A stretch of 64,000 bases of DNA from Rodentibacter heidelbergensis (GCF_002000125.1 NZ_MLHH01000014.1:62001-126000), one strand, 5' to 3'. Shown: positions 48,121-56,966, counted from the first letter of the stretch. Notes: a model not told the origin generated them from the letters alone. Numbers and translations are program-made.

Positions 48121-48150
48121 AATGCCCTGAATTTAAACAGGGCATTTTTG
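48121..48150. terminator. Bidirectional terminator iolC/iolR
   Basis: AATGCCCTG (48121-48129) pairs with CAGGGCATT (48138-48146) between convergent genes, with TTTTTG after it on the plus strand. Confidence 0.8.
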
Positions 48151-48984
48151 TTATGCTTTATCTTTTTCTTTTTCCAAACCAAGTGTAATGGCAAGGGTTT
48201 GAACAAGGCTCATGGTGGCACATTGAGAGCGAAATCCTAAAACTTGCGCTTCTTTTACCACAAAAGAAATATCGCTAAACGTCAGCAGTGGGCTAATTTG
48301 GCTATCGGTAATGGCAATTTGTTTAATGCCTTTTTTAGCGGTGGTCTGAGTAATATTTAGGGTTTCACTCGCATAAGGGGAGAAACTAATGGAAATCACC
48401 ACATCACCGGCTTTGACTTGGTTAAGCTGCTCTTCAAACATTCCCCCTAAGCCATTAATTAAAAAGGAACGGCAATCCAAATGATGGAGGGCATAATTTA
48501 GATAGCTGGCAACACTAAAAGAGCGCTTTAATCCGACAATAAAAATGTTATTGGCTTCTTTTAGGATTTTTACGGCAGCATAAATTTGCTCATTTTCGGT
48601 ACTGTTTGCTAATTGTTGCAATGCCTGGCTATTGGCATGTGCAAAGATCGCTAAAATATTTTCTGGTGATTCGTTGCCTTCAACTTGATTGATCTTATGG
48701 GATAATTGTAAGCGTTCCGTGTAATTTGTGGTTTTCTCCATTAAGTTTTCACGAAAAATCTGTTTCATTTCATTGAAACCGGAAAAGCCGAATTCCGCAG
48801 CAAAGCGAATTAGTGTAGAAGGGGGGACATTGGCTTTTTCCGCTATGCTGGCGACGGTATCAAAGACGACACTATCACTGTTATCAAGAATATATTGTGC
48901 TACTTGTTTTAATCTTTTACTTAAGCTGTCATAACGGGTTTGAATTTCAATTTTCAGCATCGTCAATTGAGATTGCTCTTTCAT
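48151..48984 (-). CDS. iolR: MurR/RpiR-family regulator of inositol genes
   Basis: A 277-residue regulator with an N-terminal RpiR-type helix-turn-helix (IAEKANVPPSTLIRFAAEFGFSGFNEMK, given in parts IAEKANVPPSTLIRFA and GFSGFNEMK) and a C-terminal SIS domain (about 125-260) that binds a phosphorylated sugar, here probably an IolC product. It lies within the iol cluster between iolC and iolB, so the iolR name rests on family and position. It is not a DeoR-type IolR as in Bacillus. A near match to the shared dyad (49031-49046) precedes it. Confidence 0.85.
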   Translation of the reverse strand: MKEQSQLTMLKIEIQTRYDSLSKRLKQVAQYILDNSDSVVFDTVASIAEKANVPPSTLIRFAAEFGFSGFNEMKQIFRENLMEKTTNYTERLQLSHKINQVEGNESPENILAIFAHANSQALQQLANSTENEQIYAAVKILKEANNIFIVGLKRSFSVASYLNYALHHLDCRSFLINGLGGMFEEQLNQVKAGDVVISISFSPYASETLNITQTTAKKGIKQIAITDSQISPLLTFSDISFVVKEAQVLGFRSQCATMSLVQTLAITLGLEKEKDKA

Positions 48985-49030
48985 TTGTGTTGTCCCTTAA
49001 TTGTTCAAATATTTTTATTATCCTATCCGG

Positions 49031-49046
49031 TTAAATAAATATTTCA
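49031..49046. promoter_or_regulatory. Candidate IolR operator upstream of iolR
   Basis: TTAAA-TAAATA-TTTCA differs at one base from TGAAA-N6-TTTCA and lies 46 bp before the iolR start, suggesting autoregulation. Confidence 0.45.
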
Positions 49047-49056
49047 AGAAAAACGA

Positions 49057-49074
49057 CCATTTTCTAAAAAATGG
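49057..49074 (-). terminator. Terminator after iolB
   Basis: CCATTTT (49057-49063) and AAAATGG (49068-49074) form a stem; on the minus strand TTTTT follows shortly after. A one-off uptake-signal variant (GCCGCACTT) overlaps the right arm. Confidence 0.6.
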
Positions 49075-49113
49075 CCGCACTTTCATATCATATTGTTTTG
49101 AGTTGAGTAAGGA

Positions 49114-49941
49114 TTAAGGTTTCTTTTCGTATTCTTCTGTGTTGATCCATCGGTGATCTTCTTCCCAAGTGAATTTCCATTTTCTTACTGGCCCTGCCAT
49201 GACATTTAGATAATAGTTATCATAGCCTGCAATCGTGGCAACAGGGTGATAACCACGAGGCACTTGAACCACATCTCCATCATAGACTGCCATACATTCA
49301 TCTAAGGTGTGATCTGCTGTGTAAACACGTTGTAGTGCAAAGCCTTGGGAAGGAGAGAAGCGGTGATAATAGGTTTCTTCCAAATAGGTTTCCGTCAATG
49401 AATTTTTGTCATCATGTTTATGGCTTGGGAAAGAACTTGTGTTCCCTTCATCAGTAAACACCTCGACAACAAGCAAAGCATCGGCACTTTCTGTTTCAGG
49501 CAAGATGTTATGAACAAGGCGCTGATTATGGCCATATCCCCGTTTTTCTACGCCGATTTCTTCTGGTTTGATCAATCTTATTGGAAGATTTCCCTGACTT
49601 GGTGCTCGACAAACGGCTAATTCTAAGTCAGTTTCTGCTTGAATAACGAGAGATTGTGCGTGAGGAACATAAAGGGCATAGGGAGGAATACGTTCAAAAG
49701 GGGTGGTTCGATTACCGATTTGACTAAAGGTTTCTGTTGCGGTGTTAAAGGTGGCTTTACCTGCAACAACGACAAAACAAACCTCCGTATTTTGAGTATC
49801 AAATTCAAGTTGTTGTTGTGGCTTTAAATGATACACTTCAAATCCCACATATTCCCACCCCGCAGTGAGCGGCGTAATTTTTTGTACTTCACCATTTTTT
49901 TCAGGGTGGTTTTTTCTTGATTTAGAAAGTAAGTACGACAT
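49114..49941 (-). CDS. iolB: 5-deoxy-glucuronate isomerase
   Basis: Cupin-fold enzyme (275 aa) converting 5-deoxy-glucuronate to 5-dehydro-2-deoxygluconate. Visible are VFTDEGNTSSFPSHKHD (metal-binding His cluster), EETYYHRFSPSQGFALQRVY and VPRGYHPVATIAGYDNYYLNVMAGP. The ATG at 49941 follows GGAGGAAAT; the frame from 49986 adds an unconserved leader. Divergent from iolA, sharing a regulatory region with one operator candidate. Confidence 0.94.
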   Translation of the reverse strand: MSYLLSKSRKNHPEKNGEVQKITPLTAGWEYVGFEVYHLKPQQQLEFDTQNTEVCFVVVAGKATFNTATETFSQIGNRTTPFERIPPYALYVPHAQSLVIQAETDLELAVCRAPSQGNLPIRLIKPEEIGVEKRGYGHNQRLVHNILPETESADALLVVEVFTDEGNTSSFPSHKHDDKNSLTETYLEETYYHRFSPSQGFALQRVYTADHTLDECMAVYDGDVVQVPRGYHPVATIAGYDNYYLNVMAGPVRKWKFTWEEDHRWINTEEYEKKP

Positions 49942-50046
49942 ATTTCCTCCTTTATGGATGAGAGACAGAACCTGAGCTTTCATCATACTCCATTTATTTC
50001 TCTAATCTATGAGCACTTTTCTAAAATTAGACATAGATCACAAAAA

Positions 50047-50062
50047 TGAAACAAATATTTCA
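50047..50062. promoter_or_regulatory. Candidate IolR operator between iolB and iolA
   Basis: TGAAA-CAAATA-TTTCA, perfect match to the shared form, extended to 10-bp arms (AAAAATGAAA and TTTCATTTTT, 50042-50067). It lies midway, about 105 bp from each divergent gene start. Confidence 0.65.
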
Positions 50063-50168
50063 TTTTTAGGTAAGAATGATTGAAAAAGATATATTAATTT
50101 CATAAGCTATGTTCGTTAATGCTAATCACCATGTCAATCTTATCTTGATACTACATAAGGAGCTCAAA

Positions 50169-51677
50169 ATGGAAACGGTCTATAATTTTATTAATGGTAA
50201 ACAAGTTCCAAGCAGAGGAACTGAAGCACACCCTATTTATAATCCGGCAACAGGTGAACAAATCCGTCAAGTTATCATGAGTACAGCAGAAGATGTGTAT
50301 GAAGCCATTGATGTCGCACAGCGTGCTTTTGTGGAATGGTCTGCCACCTCACCCTTACGTCGTGCCCGTATTATGTTTAAATTTAAAGAGTTATTACAGC
50401 GAGATTGGGATACTTTAGCGAAAATTATTGTTGAAGAGCATGGTAAGGTTTATTCCGATGCTTGTGGAGAGCTTACCCGTGGTTTAGAAGTGGTGGAATT
50501 TGCATGTGGTATACCACATTTACTGAAAGGCGAATTTTCCGAGCAAGCCGGACGGGGAATTGATATTCATTCCTCTCTTCAACCATTGGGGGTGGCAGTC
50601 GGTATTACGCCATTTAATTTTCCTGCCATGGTTCCTATGTGGATGTTCCCGGTTGCGATTACCTGTGGCAATACCTTCATTTTAAAACCGGCAAAAGCCG
50701 ATCCTTCACTTTCCATTAAATTAGCCGAATTATTAAAAGAAGCGGGTTTACCGGATGGGGTTTTCAATGTTGTTCATGGTGATCGCCAAGATAATGAAAT
50801 TTTATTACGGGATCCAAGAGTACATGCGGTCAGCTTTGTTGGATCGACGCCTGCCGCTGCCCATGTTTATAAAATGGGTGCTGAATTTGGTAAACGGGTT
50901 CAGGCTTTTGGTGCAGCAAAAAACCATGCGTTGATTATGCCGGATGCGGATATCGAATCAACGGCTAATGCATTATTAGGTGCGGCATTTGGTGCGGCAG
51001 GTGAGCGTTGTATGGCGATTTCTTTGGCTGTAACAATTGATAATGCAACCGCAGATAAATTAATTGCCACATTAAAACCGAAAGTTGAGGCACTTCGTTA
51101 TGGTCCGGGTCTACCTAAAGATGGGGAAAAAGAAATGGATTTTGGGCCACTTATTAGCCAACAACATCTTAATAATGTAACCAATTACATCACAAAAGGT
51201 GTCGAAGAGGGGGCGGATTTGCTTGTGGACGGGCGTGGTAAAAAACCGGCAGGACATGAAAACGGCTTCTTTATTGGCGGAACGTTATTTGACAATGTGA
51301 CCTCCGATATGGTGATTTACAAAGAAGAGATTTTTGGTCCTGTGCTTGGCATTGTTCGGGCGAAAAGCTTTGAAGAAGCGATGAAATTAATCAACGAACA
51401 TCCTTATGGTAATGGTACGGCAATTTTCACTTCCGATGGCGGGGCGGCTCGTGAATTTTCTTATCACGTTCAAGCGGGGATGGTGGGGGTGAATGTACCG
51501 ATTCCTGTTCCGATGTCTTTTCATTGCTTCGGTGGTTGGAAACATTCTGCCTACACAACATTAAATATTTATGGACCTGACGGTGTGCGTTTCTACACGA
51601 AAATGAAAACAGTCACCACTCGTTGGCCGAATAAATATGTGATTGAAAACGCCGCATTTAGTATGCCAACGTTATAA
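50169..51677 (+). CDS. iolA: Malonate/methylmalonate-semialdehyde dehydrogenase
   Basis: CoA-acylating aldehyde dehydrogenase (502 aa) converting malonate semialdehyde to acetyl-CoA and CO2, the last step of inositol breakdown. The catalytic cysteine is in FGAAGERCMAIS; VSFVGSTPAAAHVY binds NAD, and FNFPAMVPMWMFPVAI is typical of MmsA/IolA. The ATG at 50169 follows AAGGAGCTC. A strong terminator directly follows the stop. Confidence 0.95.
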   Translation: METVYNFINGKQVPSRGTEAHPIYNPATGEQIRQVIMSTAEDVYEAIDVAQRAFVEWSATSPLRRARIMFKFKELLQRDWDTLAKIIVEEHGKVYSDACGELTRGLEVVEFACGIPHLLKGEFSEQAGRGIDIHSSLQPLGVAVGITPFNFPAMVPMWMFPVAITCGNTFILKPAKADPSLSIKLAELLKEAGLPDGVFNVVHGDRQDNEILLRDPRVHAVSFVGSTPAAAHVYKMGAEFGKRVQAFGAAKNHALIMPDADIESTANALLGAAFGAAGERCMAISLAVTIDNATADKLIATLKPKVEALRYGPGLPKDGEKEMDFGPLISQQHLNNVTNYITKGVEEGADLLVDGRGKKPAGHENGFFIGGTLFDNVTSDMVIYKEEIFGPVLGIVRAKSFEEAMKLINEHPYGNGTAIFTSDGGAAREFSYHVQAGMVGVNVPIPVPMSFHCFGGWKHSAYTTLNIYGPDGVRFYTKMKTVTTRWPNKYVIENAAFSMPTL

Positions 51678-51682
51678 CGTTC

Positions 51683-51719
51683 AGAGAGATAGCGCAATAA
51701 AGCTATCTCTCTTATTTTT
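51683..51719 (+). terminator. Terminator between iolA and the second Gfo/Idh gene
   Basis: AGAGAGATAGC (51683-51693) is perfectly complemented by GCTATCTCTCT (51702-51712), followed by TATTTTTA. It lies only about 25 bp before the next gene start. Confidence 0.85.
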
Positions 51720-51744
51720 ATGCCCTATAACAAAGGAGCGGATT

Positions 51745-52884
51745 ATGAAACAGATAAGAGTTGGGTTAATTGGTACGGGCTATATTGGACGTTGTCATGC
51801 GATTGCCTATTCACAAGTTGCCACAGTTTTCCCACTGGAAGCAGAATTGGTGTTGGATTATTTAGCGGAAGTTACCCCGGAGCTTGCGGAACAACGAGCA
51901 AAAGAATTTGGTTTTCAGCGTTCTACTGGAAACTGGCGTGATATTGTAGACGATCCAGATATTGATGTGGTTGATATTTGTACGCCCAATTTTCTGCATA
52001 AAGAAATTGCATTGGCTGCCATTGCAAAGGGGAAACATGTTTACTCTGAAAAGCCCCTTGCATTGACGGCTACCGAAGCAAAGTTAATGTATCAAGCGGC
52101 GAAAAAAGCCGGTGTAAAAACCTTAGTCGGGTTTAACTATATCAAAAATCCAACCACCCAATTAGCGAGAGAAATTATTGCAAAAGGGGAAATTGGTGAG
52201 GTGATCCATTTCTATGGTACACACAATGAAGATTACCTTGCCAATGAAAATACACCATTAGATTGGCATTGTATAAAAGAAAAAGCCGGTTTGGGGGCAT
52301 TAGGTGATCTTGCTGCTCACATTGTGCAAATGGCTCAGTATTTGTTAGGACAAGAGATTTGTTCTGTTATAGGTGATATGCAAACGGTCATTCAAACCCG
52401 ACCAAACCCCAACAACCGACAAGAGCGTTTGGTAGTTGAAAATGAAGATCAAGCTTCTGCATTAGTTCGATTTAGCAATGGATGTATGGGAACAATTGAA
52501 ACATCGCGTATTGCTTGCGGACGTAAAATGGGCCTCAGTTATGTGATTACCGGCACGAAAGGGGCGATTGTCTATACACAGGAAAGAATGGCTGAATTGA
52601 AACTGTATTTGCACGATGAAGACCCGGCCAGACAAGGCTTTAAAACCATTTTAACCGGGCCGCTTCATCCTGATTATAAACATTTTTGTGTCAGTGCCGG
52701 CCATGGAATTGGTTTTAATGATCAAAAAACAGTGGAAATAAGAGATCTGATCAACGGAATTGCTAAAAATTCGACCGCACTTTATCCCGATTTTGAAGAG
52801 GGATATAAAGTATCAAGAATCTTAGATGCTATCGCATTATCCTGTGAACAAAAACGCTGGGTTAACGTAGAAGAAATTAAATAA
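51745..52884 (+). CDS. Gfo/Idh/MocA oxidoreductase, second inositol dehydrogenase candidate
   Basis: A 379-residue NAD(P)-dependent dehydrogenase. The Rossmann motif is VGLIGTGYIGRCHAIAYS, the catalytic lysine is in YSEKPLALT, and GLGALGDLAAHIVQMAQYL supplies the Asp/His region. Its position in the iol cluster suggests oxidation of another inositol isomer (scyllo- or chiro-inositol) or a related polyol; this is inference. The ATG at 51745 follows AAAGGAGCGG. Reached only by read-through of the preceding terminator unless it has its own promoter, which I do not see. Confidence 0.85.
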   Translation: MKQIRVGLIGTGYIGRCHAIAYSQVATVFPLEAELVLDYLAEVTPELAEQRAKEFGFQRSTGNWRDIVDDPDIDVVDICTPNFLHKEIALAAIAKGKHVYSEKPLALTATEAKLMYQAAKKAGVKTLVGFNYIKNPTTQLAREIIAKGEIGEVIHFYGTHNEDYLANENTPLDWHCIKEKAGLGALGDLAAHIVQMAQYLLGQEICSVIGDMQTVIQTRPNPNNRQERLVVENEDQASALVRFSNGCMGTIETSRIACGRKMGLSYVITGTKGAIVYTQERMAELKLYLHDEDPARQGFKTILTGPLHPDYKHFCVSAGHGIGFNDQKTVEIRDLINGIAKNSTALYPDFEEGYKVSRILDAIALSCEQKRWVNVEEIK

Positions 52885-52907
52885 TCAAAATTTCTTCCTT
52901 TCAGAAA

Positions 52908-52937
52908 ATAGGCGTAATAAAGCGCCTATCATTTTAT
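52908..52937 (+). terminator. Terminator after the second Gfo/Idh gene
   Basis: ATAGGCG (52908-52914) pairs with CGCCTAT (52923-52929), followed by CATTTTAT. Confidence 0.75.
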
Positions 52938-52941
52938 AAAA

Positions 52942-52957
52942 CGAATTAAATATTTCA
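52942..52957. promoter_or_regulatory. Weak IolR operator candidate upstream of the ABC operon
   Basis: CGAAT-TAAATA-TTTCA has two mismatches to the shared form but the same right half and N6 as the site before iolR. Confidence 0.3.
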
Positions 52958-53090
52958 CTATTTTTAATTAAAAATTTTTACACCAAAACAAGATCTACTT
53001 CACACTTTTGCAATTTACTCATTGCAGAGTGGATAGCCTAGATGATATATATAACTTTAATAAATCATTTGTTTTATTTTTAATATTTTA

Positions 53091-53106
53091 TGAAATTTAT
53101 ATTTCT
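53091..53106. promoter_or_regulatory. IolR operator candidate upstream of the ABC operon
   Basis: TGAAA-TTTATA-TTTCT, one mismatch to the shared form, 74 bp before the binding protein ATG. Confidence 0.5.
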
Positions 53107-53179
53107 TAAAATATTTCCCGTGGAGTAGCGATATTTCTATTCTTTTTGTTATTCATTAACTAAAAAAAGGAGTAATCCC

Positions 53180-54118
53180 ATGAAAAAAACACTATTGGCA
53201 TTATTATTTGGTGGCGCTTTATTAACCTCCCAAGCGACAGTGGCAAAAAATATTGTCATTGGCGCACCAATGGTTGCTTTTTCTGATAAATGGCAAACCT
53301 ACCTTCAAGATGCAATTCGTGAATTTGATAAAACCCATGAGGATGTAGAGATTAAACTTGCTGATGCCAATGGCGACCCGGCTCGTTTATTAAATGATGC
53401 GGAAACCTTTATTGATCAGAAAGTTGATGCGTTACTTGTTGTTCCTACCGATCCCAATATCGTTAAAGTGATTGGCAAAAAAGCCAAACGAGCAGGTATT
53501 CCTCTCATTGTGATTAATCGTAAGCCATTAGATGAAGATATGCAGTATGTCACAAGCTATGTCGGTTCTGACGAAATTGAAGGAGGGCGCATCCAAGCAA
53601 ACTTCATTGTCAATGCGTTAGATGGGAAATCTGCCGAGGCGGCTATTTTAATGGGGCCCTTAGGCCAGGATGCGCAAATTAAACGCACACAAGGCAACAA
53701 AGAGATTTTCGCTCAAAATAAAAATATCAAAATCTTTGCTGAGCAAGAAGGTAAATGGGATAGAGCAAAAGGGTTAGAAATTGCTGAAAACCTACTTGCT
53801 GCAAATAAAAACCTGAATGTTGTTGTGAGCAATAACGATGAAATGGCAATAGGGGCAGTATTAGCCGGAAGAAAATTAGGGCTTAAAGATGAAGATTTAA
53901 TTATCGTCGGTTTAGATGCCACACCGGATGCCTTGGATTATCTCGGTAAAGGGTTAGATGCCACGGTGTTCCAATCTGCAGCCGGTCAAGGTATGACGGG
54001 GGCAGAAATGGCCTATTTGGCCGCAAAAGGTGAAAAAGTGCCATCAGTAAAATGGGTGCCTTTTGAACTTGTTACACCGGATAAGAAAGAGGAATATCAA
54101 GCGAAATATAAAAAATAG
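53180..54118 (+). CDS. Inositol-type ABC transporter, substrate-binding protein
   Basis: Periplasmic pentose/hexose-type binding protein (312 aa, Peripla_BP_4). Signal peptide MKKTLLALLFGGALLTSQATVA is followed by KNIVIGAPMVAFSDKWQTYL. Conserved sugar-contact and hinge segments: VVPTDPN, IPLIVINR and VVSNNDEMAIGAVLAGRKLG. The location after the iol genes and behind iol-type dyads points to myo-inositol; a ribose-like sugar is the alternative. Two tandem hairpins (54118-54161) follow, likely protecting the mRNA of this abundant component. Confidence 0.87.
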   Translation: MKKTLLALLFGGALLTSQATVAKNIVIGAPMVAFSDKWQTYLQDAIREFDKTHEDVEIKLADANGDPARLLNDAETFIDQKVDALLVVPTDPNIVKVIGKKAKRAGIPLIVINRKPLDEDMQYVTSYVGSDEIEGGRIQANFIVNALDGKSAEAAILMGPLGQDAQIKRTQGNKEIFAQNKNIKIFAEQEGKWDRAKGLEIAENLLAANKNLNVVVSNNDEMAIGAVLAGRKLGLKDEDLIIVGLDATPDALDYLGKGLDATVFQSAAGQGMTGAEMAYLAAKGEKVPSVKWVPFELVTPDKKEEYQAKYKK

Positions 54119-54161
54119 AGGTTTAATCACCTCTTACGGAAAGGGCGACTTGTCCTTTCCG
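54118..54161 (+). terminator. Tandem hairpins after the binding protein gene
   Basis: GAGGT/ACCTC (54118-54122, 54129-54133) and CGGAAAGG/CCTTTCCG (54137-54144, 54154-54161). No T-tract; consistent with 3'-end protection and reduced downstream transcription. Confidence 0.55.
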
Positions 54162-54198
54162 CTTACTCACTAACTATTCTCCAGCGGAGGAATAAACT

Positions 54199-54345
54199 AT
54201 GTTGAAAAAGAGAAGTTTTGGTTCTTGTTATTTGTTCACTCCGCTTATTCTCGCAAAATCTATCATTGTCGGTGTTTCAATCTATCGCTTTTCTGATAAG
54301 TATCCGACTTCTTTAGGTGAAAGAATTCCAAAATATAAGGAGTAA
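54199..54345 (+). pseudogene. 48-codon remnant of a second substrate-binding protein
   Basis: A small ORF with a strong ribosome site (GCGGAGGAATAA) encodes MLKKRSFGSCYLFTPLILAK then SIIVGVSIYRFSDKYPTSLG and ERIPKYKE. It resembles the start of the upstream binding protein: a basic start, a hydrophobic segment, then AKsIIVGvsiyrFSDKy against AKNIVIGAPMVAFSDKW. After about 35 residues the likeness ends and the frame stops. I read it as a truncated paralogue; a short expressed peptide is also possible because the translation signals are intact. Confidence 0.6.
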
Positions 54346-54419
54346 ATCGACCGCACTTTGATGACAACAATAACAATGATTTTTAATCTTTATTTTTAAC
54401 TGATTTAAAGGAGTTGAAA

Positions 54420-55925
54420 ATGGCTAATAGTTTAAACTCTCCCTATATTTTAGAAATGAGAAACGTTTCAAAAACGTTCCCCGGGGTGAAAGCCCTTGAT
54501 GGCATTAATCTTCGTGTTAGGCGGGGAAGCGTTCACGCCTTAATGGGAGAAAATGGTGCAGGAAAATCGACTTTAATGAAAGTCTTGTATGGCATCTACA
54601 TTCCCGATGAGGGAGGCGAATTAATTTTAGACGACAAACCTTTCAAACCAAGCCGTCCTATTGATGCGATCCGCAGTGGTTTAACGATGGTACCACAGGA
54701 AATTTCACCCGCCGCTAATTTAACGATAGCAGATAATTTTTACTTAGGACGAGAGATCACCCAAGGTAAGTTTTTTCTTGATCAAAAAACCATGAATAAA
54801 CAGGCGGCTGAGATTTTAAAAGAGTTGGGTGTACCTATGGATGTGACGGTTAAAATGTCTGATGTCTCCGTTGCAAAAGCACAATTGGTGGCGATTGCCA
54901 CAGCGGTATCTAACGATGCCAAGGTCATCATTATGGACGAACCCACCACGGCATTAACGGAAAATGAAGTTGAACAACTTTATCGAATTATTGAAACCGT
55001 GAAAGCAAGAGGGATAGCCATTATTTTTATTTCCCACAAATTAGACGAAGTTTTCCGTGTTTCTGATGAAATTACCGTTATTCGTGACGGTCAATATGTA
55101 GACACCAAACCGGCTCATGAAGTCAGTAAAGAACAACTCATTTCTATGATGGTTGGGCGTGATATGTCCGAAATGTTCCAACGTGAACGCTTTGAACTTT
55201 CAGATGAAATTGCGCTTGAAATAAAAAATTTCACCCGTGCGGGACATTATCAAGATATTAATTTTTCTGTACGCAAAGGGGAAATTTTTGGTATTGCCGG
55301 ATTAGTTGGCGCTGGGCGTTCAGAGATTGTCGAAGGATTATTCGGCTATAAACCGGCAGATTACGGTGAAATTTATATTAAAGGTGAAAAAGCGAATATT
55401 CATAATCCGCTTGATGCGATGAAATATAAAATTGGTTTTGTGACAGAAGATAGAAAACTGACTGGATTATTTTTAAATTTAAGCATTACCGACAATATGA
55501 TTATGCCGGAGATGTCTCCTTATCTGGAAAACCTTCTCGTTTCAGCGGATAGAGCCCAAAAAACGGCAAATGAACAAAAACTAAAGCTAAAAATCAAAGC
55601 GCCAAATGTTGATGTGATCACCAATAATCTTTCCGGTGGAAATCAGCAAAAAGTGTTACTTGCCCGATGGTTACTGTTAGAACCTGACATCCTTATTCTT
55701 GATGAACCGACAAAGGGAATTGATGTGGGGGCGAAAGCGGAATTGTATAAATTGATGGTTGAACTCTCTAAACAAGGGAAAACCATCATTATGATTACTT
55801 CGGATATGCTGGAACTTTTATCAATGAGCGATCGCGTTATGGTGATGCATGAGGGACGCCAAGTGGGCATTATTCCTCATAAAGAACTCACGCAAGAACG
55901 GGTGCTTGAATTGGCTTCAGGTTAG
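54420..55925 (+). CDS. Inositol-type ABC transporter, ATP-binding protein
   Basis: A 501-residue duplicated ATPase of the sugar CUT2 family (RbsA/XylG/MglA-like). First domain: GENGAGKST (Walker A), VSVAKAQLVAIATAV in place of the usual LSxGxxQ signature, IMDEPTTAL (Walker B). Second domain: degenerate Walker A GLVGAGRSE, signature NLSGGNQQKVLLARWL and ILDEPTKGIDVG. This asymmetry is normal for CUT2 ATPases. ATG at 54420 after AAAGGAG; a TTG at 54414 is less likely. Confidence 0.9.
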   Translation: MANSLNSPYILEMRNVSKTFPGVKALDGINLRVRRGSVHALMGENGAGKSTLMKVLYGIYIPDEGGELILDDKPFKPSRPIDAIRSGLTMVPQEISPAANLTIADNFYLGREITQGKFFLDQKTMNKQAAEILKELGVPMDVTVKMSDVSVAKAQLVAIATAVSNDAKVIIMDEPTTALTENEVEQLYRIIETVKARGIAIIFISHKLDEVFRVSDEITVIRDGQYVDTKPAHEVSKEQLISMMVGRDMSEMFQRERFELSDEIALEIKNFTRAGHYQDINFSVRKGEIFGIAGLVGAGRSEIVEGLFGYKPADYGEIYIKGEKANIHNPLDAMKYKIGFVTEDRKLTGLFLNLSITDNMIMPEMSPYLENLLVSADRAQKTANEQKLKLKIKAPNVDVITNNLSGGNQQKVLLARWLLLEPDILILDEPTKGIDVGAKAELYKLMVELSKQGKTIIMITSDMLELLSMSDRVMVMHEGRQVGIIPHKELTQERVLELASG

Positions 55926-55976
55926 TTCTTGAATTCATCACGATCAGCTTTTAATGACAAAAATAAGAGGTTTACT

Positions 55977-56930
55977 ATGGAAAACGTAACATTGAAGAAA
56001 ATGATCAATGCTTATGGTATGGTCTTAATTTTAATTCTTCTCTTTTTGGGATTATCTGTTTCAATCGATGGTTTTTTCTCAGCAAGAACCGTATGGAGTA
56101 TTATTGAACAAGTCTCCATGTTTGGCATTATTGCCATTGGGGTAACATTTATCATTATTACAACCGGTATTGATTTATCATCCGGCTCGGTGGTGGCATT
56201 AACTGCAGTAGTTTCTGCTTCCGTGGTGACAGGTGGCGATGCAGTTTCTTCCGCATTACTTGCTTTTGCTTTATCTATTTTAATTGGTGCAGGACTGGGG
56301 CTAATTAACGGTGGATTGACTGCTATCGGTGGTATTCCCCCTTTTATTGCCACATTGGGAATGATGATTATTGCCCGTGGTGCAGCCCAACTTTATTCTG
56401 ACGGACGCCCGATTGATGCTTCTTCAGAAGCCTTCACTTGGATTGCCGATGTGAATATTTTTGGCCTGCCAGGATTGGTGTTGTTATATATTTTAATTGT
56501 TATTGCCAGCCATATTTTGCTTAGCCGTTCTACATTCGGTCGTCATGTCTATGCGGTTGGGGGAAACTTAAATGCAGCGAAAATCTGTGGTATTAACACC
56601 AATCGCACATTAATCTGGGTTTATATTCTTGGCGGTGCATTATCCGGTTTGGCGGGAGCGTTGCTTGCTTCTCGGACTTATGCGGGTAATCCTTCCTATG
56701 GATTAGCTTGGGAGCTTGATGCCATTGCCGCAGCGGTAATTGGCGGTGTTTCTTTAAGTGGCGGTTTCGGTACTATTCCAATGTGTGTGATTGGTGCTTT
56801 AATTATTGGTACAACGAATAAAGGGTTAAATATGCTTGGGGTTGACCCATATTGGCAACAAATTGTAAAAGGGGCAATTATTGTCATCGCTGTATTATTG
56901 GATACCTTAAAACGTCGTAAAAAAGGTTAA
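55977..56930 (+). CDS. Inositol-type ABC transporter, permease
   Basis: A 317-residue CUT2 permease (RbsC-like) with about nine or ten membrane helices. Conserved segments: TTGIDLSSGSVVAL, GGLTAIGGIPPFIATLGMM, and GRHVYAVGGNLNAAKICGI, the loop that contacts the ATPase. The ATG at 55977 follows AGAGGTTTACT; upstream codons in the same frame from 55929 lie just after the ATPase stop and are not conserved. The transporter operon ends with a terminator at 56940-56966. Confidence 0.9.
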   Translation: MENVTLKKMINAYGMVLILILLFLGLSVSIDGFFSARTVWSIIEQVSMFGIIAIGVTFIIITTGIDLSSGSVVALTAVVSASVVTGGDAVSSALLAFALSILIGAGLGLINGGLTAIGGIPPFIATLGMMIIARGAAQLYSDGRPIDASSEAFTWIADVNIFGLPGLVLLYILIVIASHILLSRSTFGRHVYAVGGNLNAAKICGINTNRTLIWVYILGGALSGLAGALLASRTYAGNPSYGLAWELDAIAAAVIGGVSLSGGFGTIPMCVIGALIIGTTNKGLNMLGVDPYWQQIVKGAIIVIAVLLDTLKRRKKG

Positions 56931-56939
56931 TCAAACAAA

Positions 56940-56966
56940 GAAGCGGATTAAAAATCCGCTTCTTCT
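56940..56966 (+). terminator. Terminator after the ABC operon
   Basis: GAAGCGGAT (56940-56948) is complemented by ATCCGCTTC (56954-56962), followed by TTCTTTCT. Confidence 0.8.

Noticed and set aside
54420-55925. Degenerate Walker A in the second half of the ABC ATPase as a sign of inactivation
   Set aside because: Such asymmetry is normal for CUT2 family ATPases (RbsA/MglA type).
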